From Endomychus coccineus (Eukaryota > Arthropoda > Insecta > Coleoptera > Endomychidae), in NCBI GenBank assembly GCA_958510875.1, contig OY294070.1, positions 22,435,631-22,499,630 on the forward strand: a stretch of 64,000 nt of DNA, written 5' to 3'. The stretch's first letter is position 1. Each line of letters starts with the position of its first letter. Both the position numbers and the translations under genes were made by a program. Positions 42,180 to 52,374 of the stretch are shown piece after piece. The notes below the pieces were generated by a model. That model saw only the letters and a list, made by a program, of their open reading frames with translations. It had not been told where the DNA came from and did not search any database.

Positions 42180-43011
42180 GGAAATTATTTTAAGTGTTAA
42201 TGGCCTAAATTTTGTTAGGTTAAGGTACGGCAATACAGATGTTGACCTATTAGTTGATACAGGAGCATCCATTAGTATATTTTTTAAGGAAAGTTTAGTT
42301 GAAGGCTTACAAAATATTAATAATAATGACAAAATTAAAATCTCAGGTATTTCAGGAATTGTCGAATCTGAGGGATCAGCATTTATCACGTTACACTCAA
42401 ATCAAGGTTCAATAAACCAAAAGTTCATAATAATGAAATCATTTGATAAAAACATTGATGGAATTTTAGGATCAGATTTCTTTCAACATTATAAAGCATC
42501 AATAAATTATGAAAGTTCTAAATTATCATTGTACAGTTTAAATCAAAACAATTATAAAATAAATTTGCAAATGCATTCAAAGCATAAAAATTCAATTATA
42601 ATTCCAGCACGTTGCGAAATTATAAAACAATTCAAAACAAACAAGGTCAATAGTTCAATAGTTTGTAATGAAGAAATTGGAGAAGGAATATTCGTAGCCG
42701 GATCAATCGCGCGCAGATCTAGTGACGGAGAAATCCCCATTCAATTTTTGAATACAACTGATAAAGACATAGAAATAAAAAACTATGTCCCGAAATTATT
42801 AGATGCTGAAAATTACGAAATCATTTCGTTTTCAAAAAATGATATCAAAAGAGTAGAACGAATAGACAACATATTGAGTAAAGTTGATTTATCTCATTTG
42901 AAAAAGGAAGAAAAATATGCTATCCAACGAATTTGTGCAAAATATGCTGATGTCTTTCAGTTAGAGAATGATCCTTTAACTACGACAAACATTTATAAAC
43001 ATAAATTATAA
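42085..43011 (+). CDS. pol part 1: aspartic protease and start of the RT region, ended by an in-frame TAA
   Basis: The frame overlaps gag. It shows the retroviral-type protease motif LLVDTGASISIF and the flap/ILG region KNIDGILGSDFF. A linker follows with a Lys-rich stretch (DLSHLKKEEKYAIQRIC) that precedes RT in Gypsy elements. It stops at TAA 43009-43011. The next pol segment continues in the same frame with no base lost, so this is a single nonsense codon inside one long pol, not a natural gene end. Either readthrough occurs or this copy is defective. Confidence 0.85.
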   Translation: MERETEAEECMLRVNNNTRKTVTNFFVTNEIREIILSVNGLNFVRLRYGNTDVDLLVDTGASISIFFKESLVEGLQNINNNDKIKISGISGIVESEGSAFITLHSNQGSINQKFIIMKSFDKNIDGILGSDFFQHYKASINYESSKLSLYSLNQNNYKINLQMHSKHKNSIIIPARCEIIKQFKTNKVNSSIVCNEEIGEGIFVAGSIARRSSDGEIPIQFLNTTDKDIEIKNYVPKLLDAENYEIISFSKNDIKRVERIDNILSKVDLSHLKKEEKYAIQRICAKYADVFQLENDPLTTTNIYKHKL

Positions 43012-45167
43012 CTTGAAGATAAAGTGACACCCACTTATTGTAAACCCTATAGATTACCATATGCTCAAAAATCACAAATAGATAAAGAAATAAATAAGAT
43101 GCTAGACGATGGAATAATTGAACCTACAAGGTCAGCTTGGTCAGCACCTCTATTAATAGTACCGAAAAAAGCTAATGGAAACGAAGAAAAGCTATGGCGT
43201 GTGGTCATTGATTTTAGATTACTAAATAAAAAGATTAAGGATGATAAATTTCCACTTCCAAATATCAACGAAATATTAGATTCCTTATCCGGAGCGATGT
43301 ATTTCTCGCATTTAGATCTTTCTCAAGGTTATTATCAAATCGAATTAGATAAAAATAGTCGTCAATATACAGCATTTACAACTAATAAAGGGCAATATCA
43401 AATGACAAGGTTGCCAATGGGAATCAAAATAGCCCCGAGTGTTTTTTCGAGAGCCATGACAATTGCAATGTCTGGTCTCAATTATGAAAGTTGTTTTATT
43501 TATTTAGACGATTTAATAGTTTTTGGAAATTGTCTTGGAAAACATAACATAAATTTGATAAAAGTAATGTCAAGACTAAGAAAAGTGAATCTCAAACTAA
43601 ACCCAAGAAAATGTGAATTTTTGAAAAAAGAAATTCTATATCTAGGTCATTTAATTTCAGCGGGAGGTATTTCTCAATTAGATCAGGAAAAAGAAAAATC
43701 AAAATCAAAAATAGTAAGCAATAAGGATAGGATTGGCCATCCAGGAATTGTTGAATTACTTAAAAAACCAAAGAACGCCACAGAATTAAAAATTGTTAAC
43801 AATAAGTTATTTGAAGAATTTAAAAATAAAGAAGGAATGAAAATGTTAGAGAGGAATATCTTGATAAACACTAGTGTAGAAAAAATATTTATGAGATGGA
43901 GTGATGCATCTTTAGCGTGTGAGCTTCGGTCATCGTTAAAGGCCCTCCAAAAATTGTGCACAAAAGAAAAAATAAATGAATTAGTTCTCATAAAAAATGA
44001 AGAAAATATTATAAACCTTGCAAGGGAAATAAAGAAACATTCCGATATATTAGGCGATATCAATATTACAATACTACGAGGCAGAAGAACAATATACAAT
44101 CCTGAATTACAAAAATCATTATTTAATGATTACCACATTTTGGCAACAGGCGGTCATTCGGGAATATCTAGAATGTATAATACAATCAAGCAACATTATT
44201 TTTGGAAAGGTCTTTATAAAGATGTAAAAAAGTTTGTCAGTGAATGTGACGAATGTCAACGCTATAAAAATTCTGTACCGAATATTCAACCCCTTTCCAT
44301 AACAACAACAGCATCAGTAGCATTTGAAAAAATTAGTTTAGATTTAATGGGTCCGATATCAGCCGATATTGAAAATAAGAAATACATCTTAACAATACAA
44401 TGCGATCTGTCAAAATACGTTGAAGCCTACTCGCTGGAGAATAAAGAGGCCGAAACCGTAGCCAGAGCGCTGGTCAATAACTTCATCTTGCGTAATGGAA
44501 TTCCCAATACGGTCCTGCACGACCAAGGTAAAGAATTCATGTCAGCAGTTTTCACGGAATCGTGTAAAATTCTTGGCATCAAGCAATTACATTCAACTGC
44601 TTACCACCATGAAACATTAGGAGCCATAGAAAATTCACACAAGAATCTGGGAGCTTTTCTTAGAATGCAAACTGCAAAATATACAGAAGCATGGAGTAAT
44701 TGGGTACCTTTCTGGTGTTTTAGCTATAACACAAGAGTGCATACGGAAACAAAATACACCCCCTTTGAGTTAGTATTTGGTAGAGTAGCATCACTACCTT
44801 CAAATTTGGGAAAAATTGATCCATTGCATTCATTCGATGATTATCCTAAAGAACTCAAATTTAGATTGCAACAAGCTAGCGCTGAAGCGGAACAAAATCT
44901 GCTGAAATCAAAATTGAAAAGGAAAAACTTGTTTGATCAATCGAAACAAAATTGTAATAGAAATGTAAGTTTCAAAATAGGAGAGTTAGTTTTAGTTAAA
45001 AATGAAAGCACCAATAAAATGGACGAGATATTTAAAGGACCTTATCAAGTGCTAAGAGATGAATCTCCAAATTTAGTTATTAGAAATAAAAATAAAGAAT
45101 TAATAGTGCATAAAAACAGAGTGAAGAAATATTTGACAAAAACCAGTGGAAGTGATAGCAATTAAGC
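43012..45167 (+). CDS. pol part 2: reverse transcriptase and integrase with RNase H region missing
   Basis: Same frame as the protease. RT: RVVIDFRLLNKKI, FSHLDLSQGYYQIEL (Asp), QMTRLPMGIKIAPSVF, FIYLDDLIVFG (catalytic YLDD), LYLGHLISAGGI. Immediately after, where the thumb/connection and RNase H (about 250 residues) should be, the text goes to a short Lys/Ser run and then the pre-integrase linker (HPGIVELLKKP). Integrase: zinc finger H...H and CDECQRYK, catalytic Asp in SLDLMGPI, Asp in HDQGKEF, Glu in GAIENSHKN, and the GPY/F module FKGPYQVL near the end. The deletion is in frame. Integrase looks intact. Stop TAA at 45163-45165. Confidence 0.9.
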
Positions 45168-45212
45168 AATTAACCATAGTTTTAGGAGTACAAAAAAAAA
45201 AAAAAATATTTT

Positions 45213-45235
45213 TTTTTTCTTTGCACCCCCGGAGG
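45213..45235 (+). other. Region before 3-prime LTR with candidate polypurine tract
   Basis: A T-run, then CACCCCCGGAGG, abuts the LTR. The purine part GGAGG is short for a polypurine tract. An A15 run lies just upstream. Confidence 0.4.
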
Positions 45236-45544
45236 TGTAATGAGGCTGTTATTGGTTAGGAACTCTTATTTAAGTCATAGATGGTATTTAGACACTTGTT
45301 GTGCCAACAGGTCCTATGAACTATATGAACTAAATAAAGGTTACAATTAAGCAACTATCATTGACTAAGCATATGCATCGATCGTCGACCTGATGGTCAA
45401 CGGACATTGACCAGCTGACGCTGCACCGATCAAACATTAGGTAAATGTATGAATATATGTAAAGAATAGTTGAATTGGAACGATGATACTAAGAACATCT
45501 AAATAAATGCCTTAGACCAAGTACACCGATCTTTTATTATTATA
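45236..45544 (+). repeat. 3-prime LTR (309 bp)
   Basis: Same sequence as the 5-prime LTR, followed by the target duplication ATGT at 45545-45548. Confidence 0.95.
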
Positions 45545-45849
45545 ATGTCATAAATCGTTTATTCTGAAACTGCTAATAAAATTTTGACCCAGGAGAAAAC
45601 AAACTGATGGTAAATACATTTTTATAAGATTTAAGAAAAAAGTTATCAATTATATGACAGTTAAGTAAACAAAAAAGTAGAACTAAAACATTTGAGAAAT
45701 TAGAAAATGATAATGAGAACTATGATAATAAATTGAATCAAAACAACGTCACTATTTCCAATAAATGTTGGAATTATTTGCAACCATAGGACACACTCTT
45801 TGAAATAGAACTGCGTTATAAATATGAACATTATTCTTTTTATATAAAT

Positions 45850-46180
45850 TTTCTTTAACGCCCCAAAAAAAAATCCATCGGTGTCAAATCCTGCGACCCT
45901 TACCGCTACGTTCGTTCCTTCTAGTTATCCCCAAAATTATTCGTCAAAGATTCAGATACAATTCTTGTGTTATGTGCTGGAGCACCATCTTATTGAAAAA
46001 ATGTGTCTTCTTTCAATGCGCAGCAATTCATCAAGAATTATGTTGATTTAAAACATAATATCGTGTTGACCATTCGATGGAGATTAACATCAGACCACCA
46101 ATGCCCATTGTATCTGTTGTAAATGCCGGCACTGCTGACATATGCTACATTCGTCCAAATGACCTTTTTAAAAAATGAGC
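45850..46180 (-). pseudogene. Tc1/mariner-superfamily (IS630-like) transposase fragment
   Basis: Minus-strand reading in shifting frames: NVAYVSSAGIYNRYN, HWWSDVNLHRMVN, then FFQ, stop, DGAPAHNTRIVSESLTNN, then DLTPMDFF. The DGAPAH and SPDLTPxDFF boxes carry the second and third catalytic Asp in this superfamily. It is distinct from the mariner at 31.4 kb (QDNAPAH type). Stops and frameshifts throughout; ends not located. Confidence 0.7.
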
Positions 46181-46199
46181 TATCTCGCTGATTTTGCCG

Positions 46200-46525
46200 G
46201 AAATAACTGGAAACAGTTTTGTCAACTGGTGACAGGATTCCTCATAGGACATTCGTCATCTGAATAAACATCTAAACACAATGGGCATTGTTGAAGACCC
46301 AGTTTGTAGTAGATGTGGAGAGGCGGATGAAACTGCTTCTCCATCCTAGCAGAATGTCCAGCACTGGCTTCTCTTAGGCTACAACACCTCGGCTGTACAC
46401 ATATGCCGCTTGGAGCCATAAGAGATATCAGTCCATGCAAAATCTTAGCCTTCGGCACTGCCTTAGGCCTGCTGGACTTATTCTTGTATCAAGGGGCGCA
46501 CAATGAACACAATCAAGCGGTCTAA
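46200..46525 (+). pseudogene. C-terminal tail of a Jockey/R1-type non-LTR retrotransposon
   Basis: In mixed frames the + strand reads TGFLIGHSS, then a Cys/His module (VCSRCGEADETAS, ILAECPALASLRLQ), then HLGCTHMPLGAIRD and KILAFGTALGLL. This is the region behind RNase H in such elements, with the C-x2-C...H-x4-C motif. Small deletions and stops make it inactive. Confidence 0.7.
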
Positions 46526-46556
46526 GTGCTCCGCCCCCATTTTGATTGTTTGATTG

Positions 46557-47426
46557 TTTTTTTAGCACATTGAAAAATTGAGTATATGTCGGAGAGTTTT
46601 TATTTTTTTATTATTTTTTCGTGAAAAGATAGTATTTTCACTTCTCTTTTTTTATGGTTTTTGGTATTTTGACCTACCTCATTTTTTGGCACCAAAATCG
46701 GCCATTTTGAAAAATCTGTATTTTGCGAATTTCAGACGAAATACTTATGTTATCGATGTAAAACCAAAATCATTCAAAAGATGTCATTATTCTGCAACTA
46801 ATATCCAAAATTCAAGCATTTTGGTCCGAAGACATAGCTTTGGCGCCATTTTGAAAATTTTGGACCACCGAAAAATCCAAATTTTTTTAGGGTTAGAAAT
46901 TTTTCACGTAATCCAAATGCTAGGTTCTATTAGAGGTTTCCATAACGAGTTTTTGTTTGGGCCTATCGACAAAACCCTTTTATCAAATTACAGAGACATA
47001 CATCGGCTATTTAAGTTCGAAACAGCGTACGACTATTCTTCCACAATTCCAAGTTATAACAAATTTCATCATAAAAAACTATCGCTGAATTTCATTTAGC
47101 GGCAATAAGCGAGCGTCGGTACAATGAATTCCGCGCGCGAAATTATGGTTTTTCAAATATTTTAAAATGCACCTGAAGGCTTTTAATCGTTTTGTGACAA
47201 TGTGTGAGTGTATGTAGACGTGTGAACTGGTATATGTGACCGTGACATGATGTTTTTATAGGGTCATTTTTGGGTTCAAAAAATGGTCATAGCTTTTTGA
47301 ACACAGGGTTAATCCAAATCTAAAGTACACCATCGTGTTTAACGCGTCCAATTCCATAAGAATAGAGCAAAATTGAAACTCGCTGAAATTTGAACAAAAA
47401 AAATTCCTTAAATGCGCCTGGACTAT
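46557..47426. mobile_element. Truncated copy of foldback element FB3
   Basis: From TTAGCACATTGAAAAATTGAG the sequence follows one FB3 arm (as at 9110-9440), then the GTTTGGGCCTATCGAC turn, then the distal centre and the other terminus, ending CCTTAAATGCGCCTGGACTAT. The CXC-gene part is absent and one terminus is missing. Relative to FB3 the retained centre is inverted. It lies just upstream of the last boule exon. Confidence 0.7.
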
Positions 47427-47669
47427 AGTGAAAGGTGGAGTTATGACGTAGCACTATCAGAGTCAATTAGAATATTTGAAACAATTTCGAATTGCCAGAT
47501 TCTTTGATAACACCCAAGCAAACTTCTCTTATTTAATGCAGTTTTCTAAATATTTCACTTTTTATAATAATTTGTATGTATGTAGAAATTAGTATCTTTG
47601 TTGTAGATCATTTTGGATCGCTAATAATCAGTTTTAGTTTTACTAATCGCATGTTGTAAATTTTTCTAG

Positions 47670-48968
47670 CAGTATGAATTAATAATTGCAATGCAAGGGA
47701 TGTCTGTTTCTCAGCAGGAGACCTACCACACCCCAAGTAGTTACATTCCACCACAAGAATTTCTAGAATCCAGACATCCCCCGCAATTATCGTCGCCCGA
47801 TAGTGACTTGCGCCAAACCTATAACAACACACCCACACCACCTCATTTATCGGAACCAACCGTTGACATCCATCAGCGTTTTGTCGGACAACGCATCATC
47901 ACGCAACAGCAGTTGGACACGACGCGTCAAACTCACACGCCGGTAGTGTCATTGCTGTCTATCGACCAAAGCCAAGAAAGGGATTACAGTTCTATGACCG
48001 GCGGTCGTAAGAAGAAGGCGCCCCCGGGTCCAACACAACAAGCCTCGCAGCCCAGCACCACATCGTTCCACCATCACAATCATCCGCCAAACGGCTACAA
48101 TAGCACAACTTTCCATAGACATACCTCCGTTAACGCTTACGCAAATCACATGAATTACAGCCACCACCATCAGCAAACCACGACACAACATCATTCGAAC
48201 CTCGTTGATTTCATGATTCCCACAACTTCAACGAACTTGAACGGGCCTATTCCTCCCACCTACAACTTGCACCAGCACGATTACAGACATTACAACAAAA
48301 CCACCCATCACAGTCATCAGAAGCAACAATCGACGACTATGAACGGTTACGTCAATAATAATCGAAATAAACCGAGACGCGTATACAACAACAACAATTG
48401 CAATAGCATAAACAACGATTTTTCAAACCGCAGCAGTTTGAGGACCGACTCGAACTCATCGGCTAGCGTGGTTGACGAGAATCGCAACGAAGACAAATAT
48501 CGCACGACAAACGTCACGACACCTCCCCCCGCTCCTTATTCCCCTCTGAACAATCACGGTTACACGTTGCGTTACGAGAAGCGGGGCGCTCCTACAGCGC
48601 CAGCGCCCTCCCGTGGTGGACGTGCAACCGCAGTCGTAACAGTGCCGTTTCATCGTATTCTGAAACCGGACTGCGCGGACGTCGCTGCGCCGTCCAACGT
48701 TATTAACGCGAACGATACAAATAGTGACAATGGCATATCTACAGATGCGATGATAAATCATGATTTGACTGCATCACAGGTCCACGCAGGTAATCAGAGC
48801 TACGCGCCGCCCGCCGCAGCACGTCGCAGTCGTCGCTCCATCCGTCGCGGTGGCAATCCTACAGGAGGACTGAGCGAGATTGGTGCCGGCGATGCGCCGC
48901 TGCCGAATGCCGCAACCGCCGCCGACGTGGCAGAGGCCTGCAAAAAGTTGGACGGTTTGAAATTGTGA
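47670..48968 (+). CDS. bol: boule terminal exon, long isoform: 432-residue low-complexity C-terminus
   Basis: The acceptor is tandem (tttttctagcag): use of the first AG (47669) adds one Gln, use of the second starts at 47673; both keep phase 0. After YELIIAMQGMSVSQQ the protein is rich in Gln, Pro, His, Thr and Asn. Notable parts are GGRKKKAPPGPTQQ, His-rich HHHNHPPNGYN and YSHHHQQTT, Asn-rich YNNNNCNSINND, and a basic patch AARRSRRSIRRGG. It ends DVAEACKKLDGLKL with TGA 48966-48968. It is likely disordered and could promote condensate or protein contacts. The coding composition and lack of any stop over 1.3 kb show it is real. Assignment to boule rather than to a separate gene rests on exact phase from 37063 and absence of a promoter. 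Confidence 0.85.
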   Translation, partial: QYELIIAMQGMSVSQQETYHTPSSYIPPQEFLESRHPPQLSSPDSDLRQTYNNTPTPPHLSEPTVDIHQRFVGQRIITQQQLDTTRQTHTPVVSLLSIDQSQERDYSSMTGGRKKKAPPGPTQQASQPSTTSFHHHNHPPNGYNSTTFHRHTSVNAYANHMNYSHHHQQTTTQHHSNLVDFMIPTTSTNLNGPIPPTYNLHQHDYRHYNKTTHHSHQKQQSTTMNGYVNNNRNKPRRVYNNNNCNSINNDFSNRSSLRTDSNSSASVVDENRNEDKYRTTNVTTPPPAPYSPLNNHGYTLRYEKRGAPTAPAPSRGGRATAVVTVPFHRILKPDCADVAAPSNVINANDTNSDNGISTDAMINHDLTASQVHAGNQSYAPPAAARRSRRSIRRGGNPTGGLSEIGAGDAPLPNAATAADVAEACKKLDGLKL

Positions 48969-49181
48969 TTGTACGTACCTACCCTATACGCACACACGCA
49001 CGTTTTTTTCGATATATGAGGTTTGTAAAACTTTAACTAAAATAAGACTGTAAATTTATATTGTAAATTAAAAATATATTTGTTTACGATCAGCGGGTTC
49101 TTTCGAATATGGCCGAATCGAACTGATGCGACATAACTTGTTAAAAAAGAAAAATGAACAATTTAACGATATTTATGTATT

Positions 49182-49193
49182 AATAAAAATAAA
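49182..49193 (+). terminator. Poly(A) signals of the long boule transcript
   Basis: Two adjoining AATAAA hexamers at 49182-49187 and 49188-49193, about 215 bases after the stop codon. Confidence 0.7.
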
Positions 49194-51664
49194 GGTTTAA
49201 CAATTTTCAAAATTACTAATGGCATATAATGAACCAGAACATGATAAATTCATACTCTACTGTCGGATTGTTAAACCTCTAGTAGTAGTTATTTGTAAAA
49301 CTTATTACATAAGTAAAGTACCAACCATTGATGTTAAAGATCGGGAAAGTATGTGGAGTTTAAATCGACCGTCACATGTTTCTAAAACAAGGTCAAATCG
49401 AATTAACCATTTATTCAGTTATAATTTGGATTTTAAAAATTCAATTTCCATTATTAAATTATGTTGGTTCCCAAAATATTTAAATGAAAACTTGTGTTCA
49501 TGATTTTATCCAACAATTGGGATACCTATTTGTCTTACCTATATACAGCAGTACGATTCTCAAAACTTATTTATATTATACTGTATATATGTCAGACCAG
49601 TAGAAATTTATTACAACAGGTACCACCAGGATTACTTAATAACCAACAGAAATCAACAATTAATATCATTAGAAATTGAAATGAAAAATCCTAATGATAT
49701 ACTGAATGCTGGTTTGTAGTCAGCCTAAACTTCCTGGAATATCTCAAAATCGATTTCGATGTGCAAAGAAAATTGTCGTATCATTTCAGCCTGGCTTTTT
49801 GGAACATCCCCTGCATAAGTAAACATATTGTAGTGTATGTATATTTTTAAAATACGTCGGAACTTTGTATATAAAAACAAGCAAAAATGTATGCAATATT
49901 TATTTAGGTAACCGACAATATTACTTGTTAAAAATTATTGTAAACAAAAGTGAGATGCCATAATGGACTTAGAGTAGCGTTGTAGATTTTTTAGACGAGT
50001 CACACTACAAATATTGTTATTTAATGTCTAGGGTACGACACATTCAAGTGTAGAGGAGGAGGGGTGGGTCTCTCCGGTATCTTCATTGCTTGTTTTTTTT
50101 TAATTCGTGATAGAGCAGGACTCTTCTTCAATCAAAAGTGCCATTGAAGTTTTGAAAAATGCCAAATTCAGGGCGTCCTGTGGTTTTCGGAATTTTTGAC
50201 TGAAGAAAATAATTGGTTTTGTTGGAAATTAATTTTCCAAATGTTTGCATCAAATAATCTATTAATTAATTTGATTATTTGAATTCTTTATCTTTTTTGC
50301 ATTTGAATATTACACAATTGTTGGAATATGAAATAATTCAAACCAATTGAAATAAAATATAATTCTCTCTAACTTTTTTTCAAATGGTTGAAAATGAAGT
50401 AAAAAGTAATCAGAATATTATAAACTTACTATTAAGGATATTAGTTATAAAATTGCAATACTTCCTTAAGAATCAACGAAAATGCTTATAAGAGAAAATC
50501 AAGAACGCCTCGAATTCGTTATTTTGAAAGTAAAATCTGGCATCGATTTCGCCTAAATGTGTAAAAGTTATGTCAATTCTTGGTGATTCAACATTTTTAC
50601 ATTTCAATTCGTTTTGTATTAAGGACGAATCACCATTTGCCTTATTTTTTTTTCTGATATCATAAACCAACTTAATAGATTAGTTTTTTGATAAGGTTGA
50701 TTATTTCTTAAGTTGAAAAACGTATGATCGTTATGGAACGCAAAAAAAAATTGTAATTTTGCTCAATACGGCTGCCATCATCGTTGTTAGATTGTATTAT
50801 AGGCGCTTGATAACGATAAAGACAAAACCATATGGTTCTCTCACTCAGTCAGGATTCGTTTTCTAAATTCTTACAAAAATTTTTGTGTCATTATTTACAA
50901 TTTTAGGCTGTGACATTAATGTTATTAAGTAACTCTTATTGAATCATAGGGTTTACTTCGAGATTATAAAATAAGATATGAGACAGATTAAATTTTACCG
51001 TTTAGTAAAAAACCATATTCCTAATTATATTTATCAATGACAAAATTCAATTAAAATCACGTTGAAATGCTTTTATATTATCATAGTTGGAGAGTGTATT
51101 TGAGAATACTGGTTGAGCAATCGAAAATTCACGTCAAAAACGTTGTTAAAGTTTCAATGAGCCTAAAAAATCTCTTACGAGTGTTTTTCATACATTATTT
51201 CATTAATGATTTCCAAAGACATAATGTTAAAATATTATATAATATATATTTATCGGAATCTAGGGTTAGGATTTATATAGTAACTTATTAATAGTTTATA
51301 AGGATGGTCTCTCGTAGTAGTTATTTGGCCAAAAGTTTTTGAGATGTGTTGTTTTTGTTTGTGTATGCAGGTCGATGAGTCGCCACACAAAAAAAATTGT
51401 GAGGATGACCCACTTTTTGTTAATTTTTCGGATGCTTGTAACGTTCACTTTCTTTGTGATTCGTTTGAATATTGACTTCTTTCTTCAAAAATAATTGGAA
51501 AAATAGATTTCTAATAATATTTCAAAATATGATTTTTTAATTTATTCAAACTAAATTCTATTTGATATATTAATTTTAAAAAATAACAGTAAATTTTAAT
51601 GACATATTTATTATGTTTAAAAAATATGCAAATTTATGAGATTGATGAAGAAGAAATTATTTTT
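49194..51664. other. Intergenic, nothing recognised
   Basis: A 94-codon + frame at 49219 and a 74-codon + frame at 51067 have no domain or coding bias. No repeat ends seen. Confidence 0.4.
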
Positions 51665-52374
51665 AATGCAGCTGTAAATTATGACATTCAAATTATATAA
51701 TAAATCTTTTTTTTGTTACAATAAATATTCACTTTTGTTCCATGGAAAAATAATATTGAAAATTAAATTAAAATGTATTATCAGAAAGTTTTCCAACTGT
51801 GTATGTTACAAAAATAGTTTATTAATGCAGCTGTAAATTATGACATTCAAATTAAATCATTTTTTGTTTATTCAAAGTAATGTTAAATTCATCGCTATAA
51901 TAAAAATTCACTTCTGTTCCATGGAAAAATAATATTTAAAATTAAATTAAAATATATTATCAGAAAGTTTTCTAATACTGTGTATGTTACAAAAATAGTG
52001 TATTAATGCAGCTGTAAATTATGACATTCAAATTATATAAATCATTTTTTGTTAATTCAAAGTAATGTTAGATTCATCGCTACAATAAAAATTCACTTTT
52101 GTTCCATGGAAAAATAATATTGAAAATTAAATTAAAATATATTATCAGAAAGTTTTCCAGTATTGTGTATGTTACAAAAATAATGTATTAATGCAGCTTT
52201 AAATTATGACATTCAAATTATATAAATAATTTTTTGTTATTTCAAAGTAATGTTAGATTCATTGCTACAATAAAAATTCACTTTTGTTCCATGGAAAAAT
52301 AATATTGAAAATTAAATTCAAATGTATTTTCAGAAAGTTTTCCAAAATTGTGTATGTCACAAAAATAGTGTATT
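51665..52374 (+). repeat. Tandem array, about four units of 159-185 bp
   Basis: Each unit starts AATGCAGCTGTAAATTATGA and ends AAAAATAGTGTATT. Starts are at 51665, 51824, 52005 and 52190, and the array ends at 52374. The first unit is 159 bp (about 20-25 bases missing after CAAATTATATAA); the others are 181-185 bp. Units contain CTTTTGTTCCATGGAAAAAT and AGAAAGTTTTCCA. AT-rich, noncoding, satellite-like. Confidence 0.9.

Larger units (their letters stand above)
40186..45548 (+). mobile_element. Ty3/Gypsy LTR retrotransposon, very young, non-autonomous
   Basis: It has two 309-bp LTRs, a primer-binding site, a small membrane ORF, gag, protease and RT-integrase, and a 4-bp target duplication ATGT (40186-40189 and 45545-45548). 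The two LTRs read identical base for base on inspection, so insertion is recent. The element is in sense orientation inside the last boule intron (37064-47669). No env. pol has one in-frame stop and lacks the RNase H region, so the copy needs help in trans. Overall layout resembles insect mdg1/mdg3-type Ty3/Gypsy elements. Confidence 0.95.

Noticed and set aside
47949..48997. Minus-strand frames of 65-101 codons
   Set aside because: Shadows of the GC-rich boule terminal exon.
49219..49503. 94-codon + frame after boule
   Set aside because: No homology recognised, no promoter or poly(A) context of its own, AT-driven codon use.
51665..52374. CRISPR-like regular repeats
   Set aside because: Units are contiguous 160-185 bp tandem copies with no unique spacers, in an insect genome.
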